DNA of 64,000 nucleotides, taken from NCBI GenBank assembly GCA_007026445.1, contig VDMD01000002.1, positions 3,286,001 through 3,350,000 on the forward strand, given 5' to 3'. The notes below the pieces were generated by a model, which was not told where the DNA came from, did not search any database, and was given only the letters and a program-made list of their open reading frames with translations. This DNA comes from Schizophyllum amplum. Its lineage: Eukaryota; Basidiomycota; Agaricomycetes; Agaricales; Schizophyllaceae. Shown here piece by piece: positions 32,994 through 43,926 of this stretch; within the stretch, counting starts at the first letter, position 1, and the number at the start of each line of letters is the position of its first letter. The position numbers and the translations under genes are program-made.

Positions 32994-33986
32994 ATGCCTC
33001 GCAAACCTTCTCAGACCGAAGCTCTAACCCATTCTTCTACGCCTCTGCGCCGATCGTGTCGTCTACAGGCGCAGACTGGGCCACTCAGTCCGGCTCATGC
33101 CGCTTCGCGCGACGTGAAATCGCTGCAGCATGCAACGCGCAATGCTCGCATAACCGAGACACCTCAAACTGGAAGGAAGCGAAAGGCTGTTATCTCAGAG
33201 GATAAACAGAACGAAGCACCACCAGCAAAGAAGGTGAGTATCACGACCTGCAGTCTCCGATTGATGCTTAAGTAGCGTAGCTTTCTCCACTCCCGCCTGC
33301 CAGCGCGCATACCTCGGACCACTCGACGAATGCGCTCGATCTTAAAGGCTCTAAGCCCGTTGTGCGCTTTGCCGATAGCGAGCCTCTCGAAACAGTCATC
33401 GTCCTGCGCGAAAGCGAGGCAGTCACCCGAGCGAAGGTCATCACCCCCGAGTTCCTCCGCGCGCAAGCCTCCACTACCGACTTTCCCGAAGGCGATATTC
33501 GTAAAGTACCTTGTCCTCCGGAAGCAAAGCCCAATATACAACCCATACGCCGTCGAGACAGGAAAGGTCGCCATTTCTATCGTTACCCTTTGCGCTTTGT
33601 GCTGGCCTATGCCTTCGACACCGATGATCTCGCCAAGCACCTGAAGGATAACGGGCACCCTCGCGCACAAGATGAGAATATGGGCATAGCCTACCTCTGC
33701 GACACTCTTACGATGAAGCTCGGCATAGAACATGGGAAAGGGTTTGCCTATGTTCCTGACGAAAAGGACAAGGATCGCATGACATACATGTTCATCATGT
33801 CGGAGTCGGATCGTCCAGAGACGCTACCATGGCCTGAAGCGCGGATTCGCAAGTTTCAGGAGATCGTCGGAGTGAAGGGGATGATGCCTCTAGTTCACCC
33901 CTACCAGCCCAAAGACGTGAGTGGACGTTCAGTTTTTAGCAGCCGTTGCTCTAATACAGCTTTGACAGAGTCGCTTTATGTACTAG
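32994..33986 (+). CDS. A9: family A (SDRPE) protein, intact member of the A8-A10 subtype
   Basis: Exons 32994-33233, 33281-33916 and 33969-33986, phase 0, 297 residues. Exon 1: LRRSCRLQAQ, RKRKAVISEDKQNEAPPAKK. Exon 2: VRFADSEPLETVIVLRES, FLRAQASTTDFPEGDIRKV, HFYRYPLRFVLAYAFDT, YLCDTLTMKLGIEHGKGFAY, then MTYMFIMSESDRPETLPWPE. Exon 3 adds SRFMY. It is the only copy of its subtype not broken by a transposon. Function unknown; basic first exon as in the rest of the family. Confidence 0.76.
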
Positions 33987-34875
33987 AGCGGCCTAATCTC
34001 CGTTTCAACGCAAGGAAGGGATGTTGACATGGTGCGTCGTCTCAAACCGCACGTCAGGCATGCTGAACTCATGCTGTCAACCAGTTCACCTACTGAACGA
34101 CATCCACACCCAAGAACGAACTTCAATTCACCGATACTTTCCCCGCGATCCGTCGACTGCGACCGCGCCTTCGGCCTCAACGACGCGACGGCTGTGCGAG
34201 ACATCAAGATGATGCATGATGTCCGGGCGCAAGCACGAGCGCTGCCAGTGCTACCGACGCGCCTGTGTTGAAAACTCTGGCCGGTACGCCGCTTCGCGCA
34301 GTGGGAAGCGGAAGAGACCGAGTGTCGGGGGCCTGGGCGGCGAACCCGAGCGGAACTCTATACGAGAACTACTCCCAGTACCTCTCGACGCACCAGCTCA
34401 GCCTCAGCGATCTTGAGCGCATCCATCGCTGCTGGCATGCAACTATCACTAATGCACGCTATGCGCGATAATGGGGTGGTGGTGGTGGTGGTGCAGCTTG
34501 GCTGACCTTTGGATATCGGCGCCTGACCGACACTGCGAATGAGCGTGGCATGCGCCGCACATTGATCACGCAAATTTTGACTTTGCGTTCTATAGCGGGT
34601 TGTGGCGAGATAGGCGGCGGACAAAGATTTTTTGTCGGGAGCACACGAGGATGCCATTATCTTCTGCTGCAGGGTCTCCTGAAGTCCATATCTGTTTGGA
34701 TAATGTAGTAAAGTCACTGAAGCAGCTCACAAATGTAACTTGTTGGCCGTTGCGATTTGCACTTTTCAAGCGGAAGCAGAGCGAAAACTGAGTCACGTGA
34801 GATGTTCATGATGCACGTGCAAAGTAAACCACCTTGTCTTCAACCATCATCGTCTTCAGAACCAGCCCGAACGAC
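33987..34875. repeat. A9 3' flank, first copy of a tandem-duplicated spacer
   Basis: From about 34010 to 34640 this resembles the A10 3' flank (about 36640-37060): GGCATGCTGAACTCATGC, the ACTCCCAGTA block, and GCGAGATAGGCGGCGG are shared. A GGTGGTGGTGGTGGTGGTG simple repeat lies at about 34474-34494. No gene seen. Confidence 0.55.
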
Positions 34876-36615
34876 ATGCCTCGCAAAATATCAGAGTCAG
34901 CTAGTCTCACCAAGGCTCCCCCGCCTCTGCGTCGCTCGCGTCGTCTTCAGCCACGGCAGCAGCGGCAGACTACGCCACTCGAACCCGCTCATGGCGTTCT
35001 GCCAGACGTGAAAACGCTGCAGGACACAATGAGCATTGCCCGCATAGCCAAGAAACCTCTTGAAAGGAAGCGAAAGGCTGAAATTTTCGCAGATAATCAT
35101 AACGAAGCCCCGCCAGTGAAGAAGGTGCGTAGTGCGATCTGGAATGTGTCTCTTCTGATGCTTAACTATTGTAGCCGTGTTCATCCCGACCTGCCAGCAC
35201 GCATACATCGAAAAATTCAGCGGATGCGCTCGTTTTCAAGGGATCCAAACCCGTTGTGCGCTTTGCCGATAGCGAACCTCTTGAACCAGTCACCATTCTG
35301 CGCGAAAGCGAGGCACTCACCCGAGCGAAGGCCGTTACCCCCGAGTTTCTCCGCGCGCAAGCCTCAACTACCAACTTCACCGAAGGCGATATTCGCACAG
35401 TGGCTTGCCCTCCGGAAGCCAATATTCAACCAACACTCTGTCGAGACAGGAAAGGCCGCCCCTTCTATCACTACCCTCTCCGCTTTGCGCTGGCATACGC
35501 CATCGACCCCAAAGATCTCGCGAAGCACTTGAAGGCTAAACGGCGTCCTTACGGAGATGATGAGGATATGAGTATATTCTACAGTGCATATCGCCACCTC
35601 TCCGACACCTGTTTTTCTCCATAAAGGATTTTTCTGAGATTTGTTTCCGATTTTCTAAGGCGTGAAACCTGCCAAAAGAATGCGTTCTATGCAGAGAAAA
35701 ATAAATGCCCCCAAAAATCGAATATTTTTCACTTTTTCGAGCTCAAAGGTGCGACATGAGGGCATTTTCTGGTGGTCTCAGGGCCTCTGTTGGGTGCCCA
35801 AACCTTGTAACTATACCCCTTACATCTGCCAACAGTCCTCCCGAACTATATACAGTCACAACAAAAGCCACATTAGACGCGGGTCGCATACCTTGCCGGC
35901 TTTTGCCGACAATATCGGCAAGTGCCGAGACGAAGTGATGTCACGAGCACCGCTCCCTGCGAAACATTGTGTTCGCTGCTGACCCGGAGACACTGATTTC
36001 TGAAAGACTGCGGTAGATATAAGCCATCTTTAGCCGTTTGGCATCAAGAATAACCAAAATTAGACGAAAAAGATCGTTAAATGAATATTTTATTCGAATT
36101 TCTTGTGAATTTTCAGCCCCTTTTTCATTTTTCTCGAGACTGAAAAGTCAAAAGTTGTCCTATGGCTTAGATTTTTTATCGGGAGATGCCCTACGACTCT
36201 ACTAGCCTAATGGTAACGTTTCCAGCACTTACGGAAGTATTGGCATAATGTCTTGTGCGATTTGGTCGAAAATGATGCTCCCGCCCAAAAAGGCAGTCGA
36301 GAAGTGGCGATATGCACTGTACCTTTGCGACACTCTCAAGAAGGAGCTCGGCATAGAGCATGGGAAAGGATTTGCCTATGCTCATGACAAGAAGGATGTG
36401 ACCCGCCCAATATACATGTTCATCCTCTCGGAGTCGGATCGTCCAGAGACGCTACCATGGCCAGAAGCGCGGATCCGCAAGTTCAAGGAGATCGTCGGCT
36501 TCAAGAGGATGATGCCTCAAGTTTACCCCTTCGAACCTAGAGACGTGAGTGAATGTGTAGTAATTAACAACTGTTGCTCATAACAAAACTTTGACAGTGT
36601 CGCTATAAGTCTTAG
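34876..36615 (+). pseudogene. A10: family A (SDRPE) gene split by a DNA transposon
   Basis: Exon 1 34876-35124; exon 2 35175-35581 and 36322-36544, interrupted; exon 3 36598-36615. Exon 1: LRRSRRLQPRQQRQ, RKRKAEIF, PPVKK. Exon 2: VRFADSEPLEPVTILRES, FLRAQASTTNFTEGDIRTVACPPEA, FYHYPLRFALAYAI, then after the insertion YLCDTLKKELGIEHGKGFAY and SESDRPETLPWPEARIRKFKEIVG. Without the element exon 2 is 630 nt and in frame, two codons shorter than A9. No other lesion is visible, so the insertion is recent. Confidence 0.75.
35582..36319. mobile_element. 738-bp DNA transposon (non-autonomous), TA target
   Basis: Terminal inverted repeats CAGTGCATATCGCCAC (at least 16 bp, then imperfect), flanked by TA (35580-35581 and 36320-36321). 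AT-rich interior with no transposase-like frame. Different in sequence from the elements in A8. Fits a Tc1/mariner-type MITE. Confidence 0.8.
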
Positions 36616-37600
36616 GGAGACCTGATCTTGGTCTGCAACGAAAGGGAGGTTGGCGGGGTACGTCGTTTTCACTGACCCGCACGGAAGGCATGCTGAACTC
36701 ATGCCGTCAATCAGTTTCCCCAAGACATCTACACCGGAGCTCTGTGCGAGAATCACTCCCAGTAACCGCACTGCGCAGCGGACGCGCTAGCTCAGCCGCA
36801 GCGATCCTGGGCGCGTCCACCACTGCTAGCATGCGTTCGTCCCTAAGCGCGGTATGAGCGATGACTGGGTGGGAACATGAAGCAGCTGCGATTACTGGCG
36901 CTGCATCTTGACTTCTGTCTGGGTAACTTACCGGTACTGCCAACGAGTGCGGCACGCGCCGCACAACGGTCATGCGAGTTTTGACTTGGCGCACGACTTG
37001 GCGTTCCGGGTTTGTTGCGGCTGGACTCCGAGAGGCGGGATAGGCGGCGCGGTCCTGACTAAAGAGAACTCCTTCAACTTGTCTGGACATATACCTTGAC
37101 GGCGTTCGGGGGATGAGGGTGACAGCTCAGCAGGTGCTATTGTATAACTACTTTTAGAGAACAATGGAAACGGACCCTCGGGCCGGATATCGCACGTGCC
37201 ACGGTTCACTCAATTGATTTCAGATGAATCTTGCACTCATTCATCATCAGACTTCAACTCGTTCAGTAAGTACCTCCTTTACCCTGCTTTCACCTTTCAT
37301 ACTCCCGTCAACAGTGGACTGGTTAGCAAAGAGATGCTGGCTGCTCTGAGGCGTCTGAGCTCCAGATCGCAGGCCCTGACCATCAGCCTTATCTCAGTTC
37401 ATTGTCCTTGTCACATGGACGCGCGACGCGCAGGGGCGGACGCGCATACGACGCGATCAAGGCTATATATGCGAAGAAGCAAGTCGCGCGCCGGGCGCAA
37501 GGAACGCGGACGGTAGGCGGCGACAGCCCGTAGCCCGTCCTATAAAGAGCCCTGCGGATCCGATACCGCTTGACCGCGCGCTGCCCCTCCCCCCCCGACC
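36616..37600. repeat. A10 3' flank, second copy of the tandem-duplicated spacer, then gene-free DNA
   Basis: About 36640-37060 matches 34010-34640. The rest up to the peptidase start shows no gene; a TATAAAG-like sequence (CTATAAAGAG) lies about 60 bp before the peptidase start codon and probably is its TATA box. Confidence 0.5.
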
Positions 37601-40208
37601 ATGTCGGCGTCTTGGACTGCCCTGCTCGCGCTCCCTCTCCTCGCTGCGGCTGCCCCCGTTGCGGAGGACCCGTGCGCAGCGATCGCTGGTCAGCTGTACG
37701 CGCCTCCCGCGGACGTTCAGGCTTGTTTGAAGTCGTTTCCGTTCAACGAGACGCTTCGGCAGAACGTGCTGACGAACGTTGCGCGCGTATTCGACTTCTT
37801 CACCTTCGAGAACTACTACCTGGACTCCCCGCCGCCTTTCGAGGAAGACACGGTTGACATCCGGGCTGAGCTGGACCGTATGAACACTACGGACTACGAG
37901 GTGCGCAACCATACTGCCCGCATGTGCGGGCATTGATGGCGACTTTCGCCAGACGGATTACGACTTCAACTGGGATCTTTTCCTATTCGCAACTCAGCTG
38001 AATGATGGTCATACCCGCTGGTACCCTGACTGTTACACGTCCTACCAGAAGTAATCGTCCTTCGATGCTAACTTGACTGAGACTAATTCGTACGCAGCCT
38101 TCTACCTACACCCATCGTCGCCCTGTCTGCCGATGGCGAGAGCGACCCCGAGATCTACGTGTCCCCGGATTCCGTGGAGTTCATCTCCCTGCTGGGTTCT
38201 AACTATACGTCCTACTACGACTCCATCGGCTTCGACTGGAAGCGTCTAGCTGGCGCCAAGGTCACTTCCATCGAGGACCAGGACCCCTGGGACTACGTCG
38301 ACTACCTCGCGAGCACCATTTCGGGCAACTACCTCGATCACGGCGTGCGCGTCAATTCTGTCTTCACTTCCTACCGCATTTCTGGGATAGACTACAGTCA
38401 ACGCTTCGGCGATTTTGCGGGCCCTACGGGTGTCGCCCTGACGAGCGTGAAGATGTCCGTCATTCCCGCCAACACCGGGGTGGAAGAGACTGTCGATGTT
38501 CCGTACTATTCGAGCTTCGTGGGCAACGCCTTCACTGACTCCGCGTCATTGTGAGTGGTGACATTACTCATCGTATACCACTATTGAAAGTAGGCTAGCT
38601 GGGCGAACAACTGCGCTGCTACGGACGCGACCAACGGTCAGGACTACAAGGACGCCTCGTTCAAGGCCGCGGGTAACATGCGCAAGAGCCACATGGCCAA
38701 GGGCGAAATCGTGGACAAGTCCAACTCGACTGCGGTCGGGCTGCCCGAGAAATACTACCCGAATCTCACGCTGGCTGATGGCAGCACTGGCATCTTCAAG
38801 AACTACATCCTTGAGGATGGCATCACTGGCGTGGCAAGTGGAGCGCTGCTACGATTCTGTTGTCTGTCTAACAAATTTCGCATAGATGTACGTCGGCTCC
38901 TTCAGTAACGACTTCATCCAGTTCCAGAGAGATACGGCTGCGGCGGTGAAGCAGTTCAAATCCGCGGGCGTCACCCGTCTATTAATTGACTTGACCAACA
39001 ACGGGTACGTTTCAGCCGCAAAACGGAAAAAATCTGCTCACGCACAGTTCAGCGGCGGTTATGTCTGCCTCGGGCAATTCCTTCATAACTATCTGGCCGG
39101 CGCAGGCATCTCGTACAATCCGTAAGTCATACACTCGTGTGCTTGAGATGGTCTGCTCATGACTTCACGGATCAGTGGATTTGTCTCGTCCATGCGTGCA
39201 GGCGAGCTCGCGCAAAAGATCGTCGCGAACGACATCAAGCTCGGGTTGACCTCCTCGGACACGTTCTATGCACCGGATAACTGTAAGGCCTCTGGCTACG
39301 CCTCAAATGCCACTGACGTCTCGCAGGGGCCTTCATATCCAACGACACCGTCATGCCGTCAACATACGACTACATGGACCCAACCGAGCCTCTCGTTATT
39401 AACGGCGTCGAGGACCCTACTTCGCGTGCGTAATCATTAATACTTTCTTAAATACCTCAAACAAAACAAACCCTCAACAGAACGCTTCTACGACACCTGC
39501 GCTTCCAGTTACTATGTCGACATTCCCGCCGAGCCGCCCTTCGCCCTCGACCAGGTTGCGATCGTCAACAACGGCAACTGCGCGTCGACGTGTGCAATGT
39601 TCAGCGCCCTCATGTTTGAGCACTACGACACGAAGGTCGCTACCTTCGGCGGCGGCACCGGCCACATCGAGTACAAGGGCATGGCGGGCAACCAAGTACT
39701 TGAGTGGGCGGATTTGGCGTCGGAGATCAAGACGGCGGACTTGGAGAATGTGCGTCGGATGTCGCTTTTCCTGTTTAATCGCTGACCTTGCGCAGGACCC
39801 GCTCGCGCCGCCCGACCTGCTGATCTCGGGCAACATGAGGCTCGTGCCCTAGTAAAATTGACAGTGCTTCATGCTAACGCGAGAGAATTCGCAGAGTCAA
39901 CTGGCGGACGGCGTGGAGCTGGCTGGATGAGGACTTGCCCATCGGTCAGTCCTTGTCGCTATATTTCAGGCGTTCAAATACTTACCGCATCCCACTCACC
40001 CGTAGCATACCGCGCGGAGCCTCCCCAAGGTACGCTCTGCACCAATGATTCACCTACGTACACTTTCTGACATAGCCTACAGTGCGCCTGCAGTACACCA
40101 ACGAGACGTATATTAGCCCGCAGAAGCTGTGGGAGTTCGCGTACGTGTTCATCCCGAATGCTCCACGCTTGTATCTCATTGTGTTGCAGCGCGAGCAAGG
40201 TCTTCTGA
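37601..40208 (+). CDS. Secreted peptidase S41 family protein (C-terminal processing peptidase-like)
   Basis: Fourteen exons: 37601-37900, 37953-38050, 38098-38550, 38599-38833, 38886-39004, 39053-39121, 39176-39282, 39327-39425, 39481-39749, 39796-39839, 39895-39944, 40006-40029, 40083-40140, 40190-40208, giving 647 residues. A signal peptide is likely (LLALPLLAAAAPVAE). N-glycosylation sites are frequent (NET, NYT, NST, NLT). The S41 features are FATQLNDGHTRW early, GVTRLLIDLTNNGGG, and GNCASTCAMF, where the Ser after CA is the expected nucleophile; a late Lys should act as base. This fungal clade is of unknown substrate. Two introns (after 38833 and after 39839) seem to use GC donors; the second is forced by the protein reading MRVNWRTAW. 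Confidence 0.8.
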
Positions 40209-40647
40209 TGCCTCCGTGTACTTGCATGGGCGTACCTTGTGACTGCTCTTGTTGTGAGGCCTATCCTTGCTTGCCAATCGGCTGCAATGGAGAAATCGAT
40301 AGGCGACTGCCAAGGGAATCTATATATTCAGTAAATTTATCCGAAGGAAAGGGATTTTGGTTGCTTTCAAGATATTTTGGAGGTGGCACATCACGACTGC
40401 TATGGCCAGTGGCAGTATGAACAGCACAGGAACAGCAAGTTCCATGGAGCGTCGTGAACAAACTGACCTGCTCACGTGACCGTGTAAAGCAAATGACACT
40501 GCTCACGACGTGACGAATGTTTGTCACACCCTTGTCTGATACGTGCATGGTAGGTATGTTCGCAGTCCACTATAGTGTGCATCCCTCTCACATCGCACGA
40601 CATAGTGTGCACACAAGTGATACTAAGCATCTTTGAGAAGCACGAAC
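40209..40647. other. Spacer between peptidase and GH85 genes
   Basis: No gene seen. The ATAGTGTGCA sequence occurs twice (about 40572 and 40604). Confidence 0.35.
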
Positions 40648-43051
40648 ATGCCGCTCAATCCGGCGTCTAGCGCGAAGCCACCAGATCCCTCCTACTTCGT
40701 GTCCCTTCACGAGCTCGATAAATGGGAAGAGTCCAGGCCACAACCGCTTGACGGCGTGCTGAAGTATGAGCCTCGTCTATCCACAAATGATGCGTCAACA
40801 AACGGCCAACTCTTGGTCAGAAATCTACTCACAAAGTGGGATATCGGGAAACGCTGACGCACCGGTTCCCCAAGGTCTGTCACGATTACAAGGTGAGGTT
40901 CTATGTCTGGTGAGCGGGGTATATGGCTGACTTTGGACTAGGGAGGCTACAAAGAAGAGCCGTATGATCTGTCGTACACGTTCAATTTTTGGTCGTCGTG
41001 CAATATATTCGTCTAGTACGTCTCTCTTTCCGAAATTCAAGCGTCATGTCTGTTGTACTGATATGCGCTGTAGCTTCGCTCATCACAGAGTAACAATCCC
41101 TCCACCAGGATGGGTGAATGCAGCCCACAGACAGGGCGTGAAAATGCTAGGAACTCTCATTTTTGAGGATTCTGGTGAGAAAGACTGCCTTCAACTTCTC
41201 GTCGGCAAATTACCCACCTCGACGTCCGGTCCTGCGGCTCAACCACCTCCATCTTCCCGCGCCTCGCTTCCCGTCTCGCCCCATTACGCCCGGCTTCTCG
41301 CGCGTCTCGCCGCCCAGCGCGGCTTCGACGGCTACCTCCTCAACTTTGAATGCCCTCTCCGTGGCGGCCCCGAGCAAACGCGCGCCCTCGCCACCTGGAT
41401 CGCAATCCTCCGCAACGAACTCATCCGCGCCGTCGGCCCCCACGCACACGTATCCTGGTACGACTCCGTCGTCACCACCGGCCACCTCGCATGGCAGGAC
41501 CGCCTCAACGCGCACAACGTCCCCTTCTTCCTCCCCGCGGACTCCTTCTTCACAAACTACACCTGGCGACCGCATGCGCCCGCCGCCACCGCGGCGTACT
41601 TCCTCAGCCTCGACCCGCCGCTCGTGCAAGGCAAGACCCTGCGCGACATCTATGTAGGCGTCGATGTATGGGGCCGCGGGCAGCACGGGGGCGGTGGCTT
41701 GGCCTGCTTCCGCGCACTGGAACACATCGCGCCCAGCGAGCTCGGGCTCAGCGCAGCCGTCTTCGGCCAAGCATGGTCGTGGGAGAGCCAGCAGGATGAC
41801 CCGGGCTGGTCGTGGGCCGTGTGGTGGGCGCGCGAGCGCCTCCTGTGGGCTGGCGCGTCGCATAACGGACTCATAGACCTCCCCGAGGCGCCACGCCGCG
41901 AGGGCGAGCCCGAGTGCCCTCATGGGCGCTTCCGCCCGGTGGGCGAGTTCTTCAAGCGCAGCGCGCCACCGAACCCCGCGCGGCTGCCTCTGCACACGAC
42001 CTTCTGCCCCGGTGTCGGGGAGGCGTGGTTCGTGGAGGGCCGGCGGGCGTCGGGCGCGGCACGTATGCCGTGGACGGACGTTGACAAGCAGACGTCCCTC
42101 GGTGTGGTGTGGCCCCGGCCCAGGGTGGCGTGGGAGGACGCGGAGAAGGGCGAGGAGGGCCTGCCTGCGGCGACGGCGGACGTGACTTTTGACGACGCGT
42201 GGAATGCGGGGTCGGCGTTGCAGGTGGAGCTGGTGTTCCCGGCATCGGAGGCGGAGGATGCGGCGTATCGGTGTGTGTGGGTGCCGGTGCAGCCGCTGAG
42301 CTTGACCCCAGGACATGCGTATCAGGTTGCTGTGGTGTACAAGGTGCTCACCTCTTTGGACGCGGCGCCGGACCTGGAGATTGGCGTGGCGGTCAAGGCC
42401 ACTGATGGCACCGATGTAACCGCGGAACCCATAGGCGAGGAGACCTTACAGCATGGATGGACGCGATTGAGGCTCGCTGTAAGCGTTTCCACCGTATGCT
42501 CTGCCGAAGCCGGTCTGGTCGTCGCTCTCGTGGCCGAGGACACCTCTCAGCCGCTCGATGTCACTATCATCTTCGGTCAGCTCAATGTGTGCCTGCAAAA
42601 ACCAGCCTCCAGCGCTTCCTCCACGCCCACCGTTCTCTGGGTCGACTACGCGCCACTGACAATGGCAGACAACTCCCCTTCCGATGACACCGCCGTGCTC
42701 ACATGGGAAACAGCCGCCGCGCTCCCTTACGCGTCCTTCATACCGCCCATATCGCCCGAGGACCCTCGACCGGCCTGGGCACCTCAAGCACGGTCTCCCG
42801 ATTTTCTTTACTTCAACATCTACGTGCAATATTACGCAGACGGCGCAACGGCGGGGCCGCCCGACAGCGCCCAGTGGATCGGCACGACGGGGATGGACGG
42901 TACAAAGCACAGCTTCACGCTTGCGAAAGAGAAGGTGAGGACGCTGGCGGGCGGTGCGCCGATGGCGAGATTCTATGTGCAGGGAGTCACGGATGATGGG
43001 GAGGTAGGCGGATGGGACCAGTGCGCGTATGTGGAGGTGGCGGTAGCGTGA
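40648..43051 (+). CDS. Endo-beta-N-acetylglucosaminidase, GH85 family
   Basis: Exons 40648-40815, 40875-40892, 40942-41015 and 41074-43051, giving 745 residues. No signal peptide is seen, as in cytosolic ENGases. The N-terminus has SLHELDKWEESRPQPLDGVL, then VCHDYKGGY and SYTFNFWSSCN, classic GH85 motifs. GYLLNFEC holds the Asn and Glu that position the substrate acetamido group and donate the proton in this family. GTLIFE and WYDSVVTTG follow the barrel. The C-terminal half is beta-rich and accessory. The enzyme cleaves between the two core GlcNAc residues of N-glycans, freeing glycans from misfolded or degraded glycoproteins. Exon 2 is a microexon of 18 nt (six codons), needed to keep VCHDYK in frame. 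Confidence 0.9.
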
Positions 43052-43141
43052 ACCTGATGTCAGAAGGCCTGTATGTATTTCTGTTCATTGTATGAGTCCC
43101 CCTATGGTGTAATGTACAGATATGCTATATCCCGAGGCGAA

Positions 43142-43561
43142 TCAGTCTTCCAGAAGCGTGACCATCACGTCCTTGTCCTTGGGGAACATCAAGAGCTCTG
43201 CAGCAAAGTCGACCTGTTCAGAGATTCGGATGTCGGCGATGGGTGACGATGTGGAAGTGGATGATCAATAGTACCTTCTTCTGTCTCTTCGCTGCTCGTA
43301 GAGTGCCGTTCAGCGCCTCCACTGAGGGCGGGATTTGTTTACTTCGGCGATCCCAAGTTGACAATTAGATGCTTACATGTGTTTGCTGTCTTTTCAAAGA
43401 GGACACCGTAAGGGACACTCTGCTTTCCGCTGGCGTCCTTACTCCCGTACTCTTTGATCGCGTCTAGGTTGGATGCGCATGTCAGATCCGCTTTCATCGC
43501 AGACCACGATAGTGCGAGCCGGTCTCGCCTTTCAAAATCTGCACTTCTTCAGATACGTTCA
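43142..43561 (-). CDS. Costars-domain protein (ABRACL-like), 5' end not resolved
   Basis: Exons (5' to 3') 43561-43505, 43463-43377, 43321-43275 and 43213-43142. The frame reads NVSEEVQILK, AIKEYGSKDASGKQSVPYG, VLFEKTANTLEALNGTLRAA, KRQKKVDFAAELLMFPK, KDKDVMVTLLED-stop, which matches the Costars domain of human ABRACL and the C-terminus of ABRA along its length. Costars proteins are small winged-helix-like proteins linked to actin dynamics and cell motility. The start codon should lie in a short exon upstream of 43561 that I cannot place. The intron 43464-43504 is only 41 nt, so that junction is less sure. Divergent from the WD40/phosphatase gene. Confidence 0.72.
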
Positions 43562-43926
43562 CTGACAAGGAGATTAGCACCAGAAGTGATACAGGGAATT
43601 TGGGCAACTGCACTGGCGATTGCAAACGTCCGTAGACTTGTATTTGCGTGTGATGATTGTTCGGTGTTGGTTCGGTGACCGGTAGCGGGATTTCCAAACT
43701 AGGAAGGCTTTCACGACGGCACGTCGGACCGAAAATCAGGTGACGTCGAGTGCGCAGTCAATGAAAGTGACTTTCAAACTTGAGTTTCTACTTCCATCAT
43801 CTCCGCTTTTGCGCGTCGGCATCGCCGTCGACGACGACGACGAAGTCTCGTCCTCAACGTTGACAACGTTCTCCATTACCCGTCCAGTGGCGAGCTGAGC
43901 GCCTTCGGCCCCGCCGCGCGCTCGCC

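Noticed and set aside
41210..42316. Long minus-strand open frame (368 codons) opposite the GH85 gene
   Set aside because: It is the GC-rich shadow of the GH85 coding strand and is dominated by Arg, Pro and Ala without motifs.
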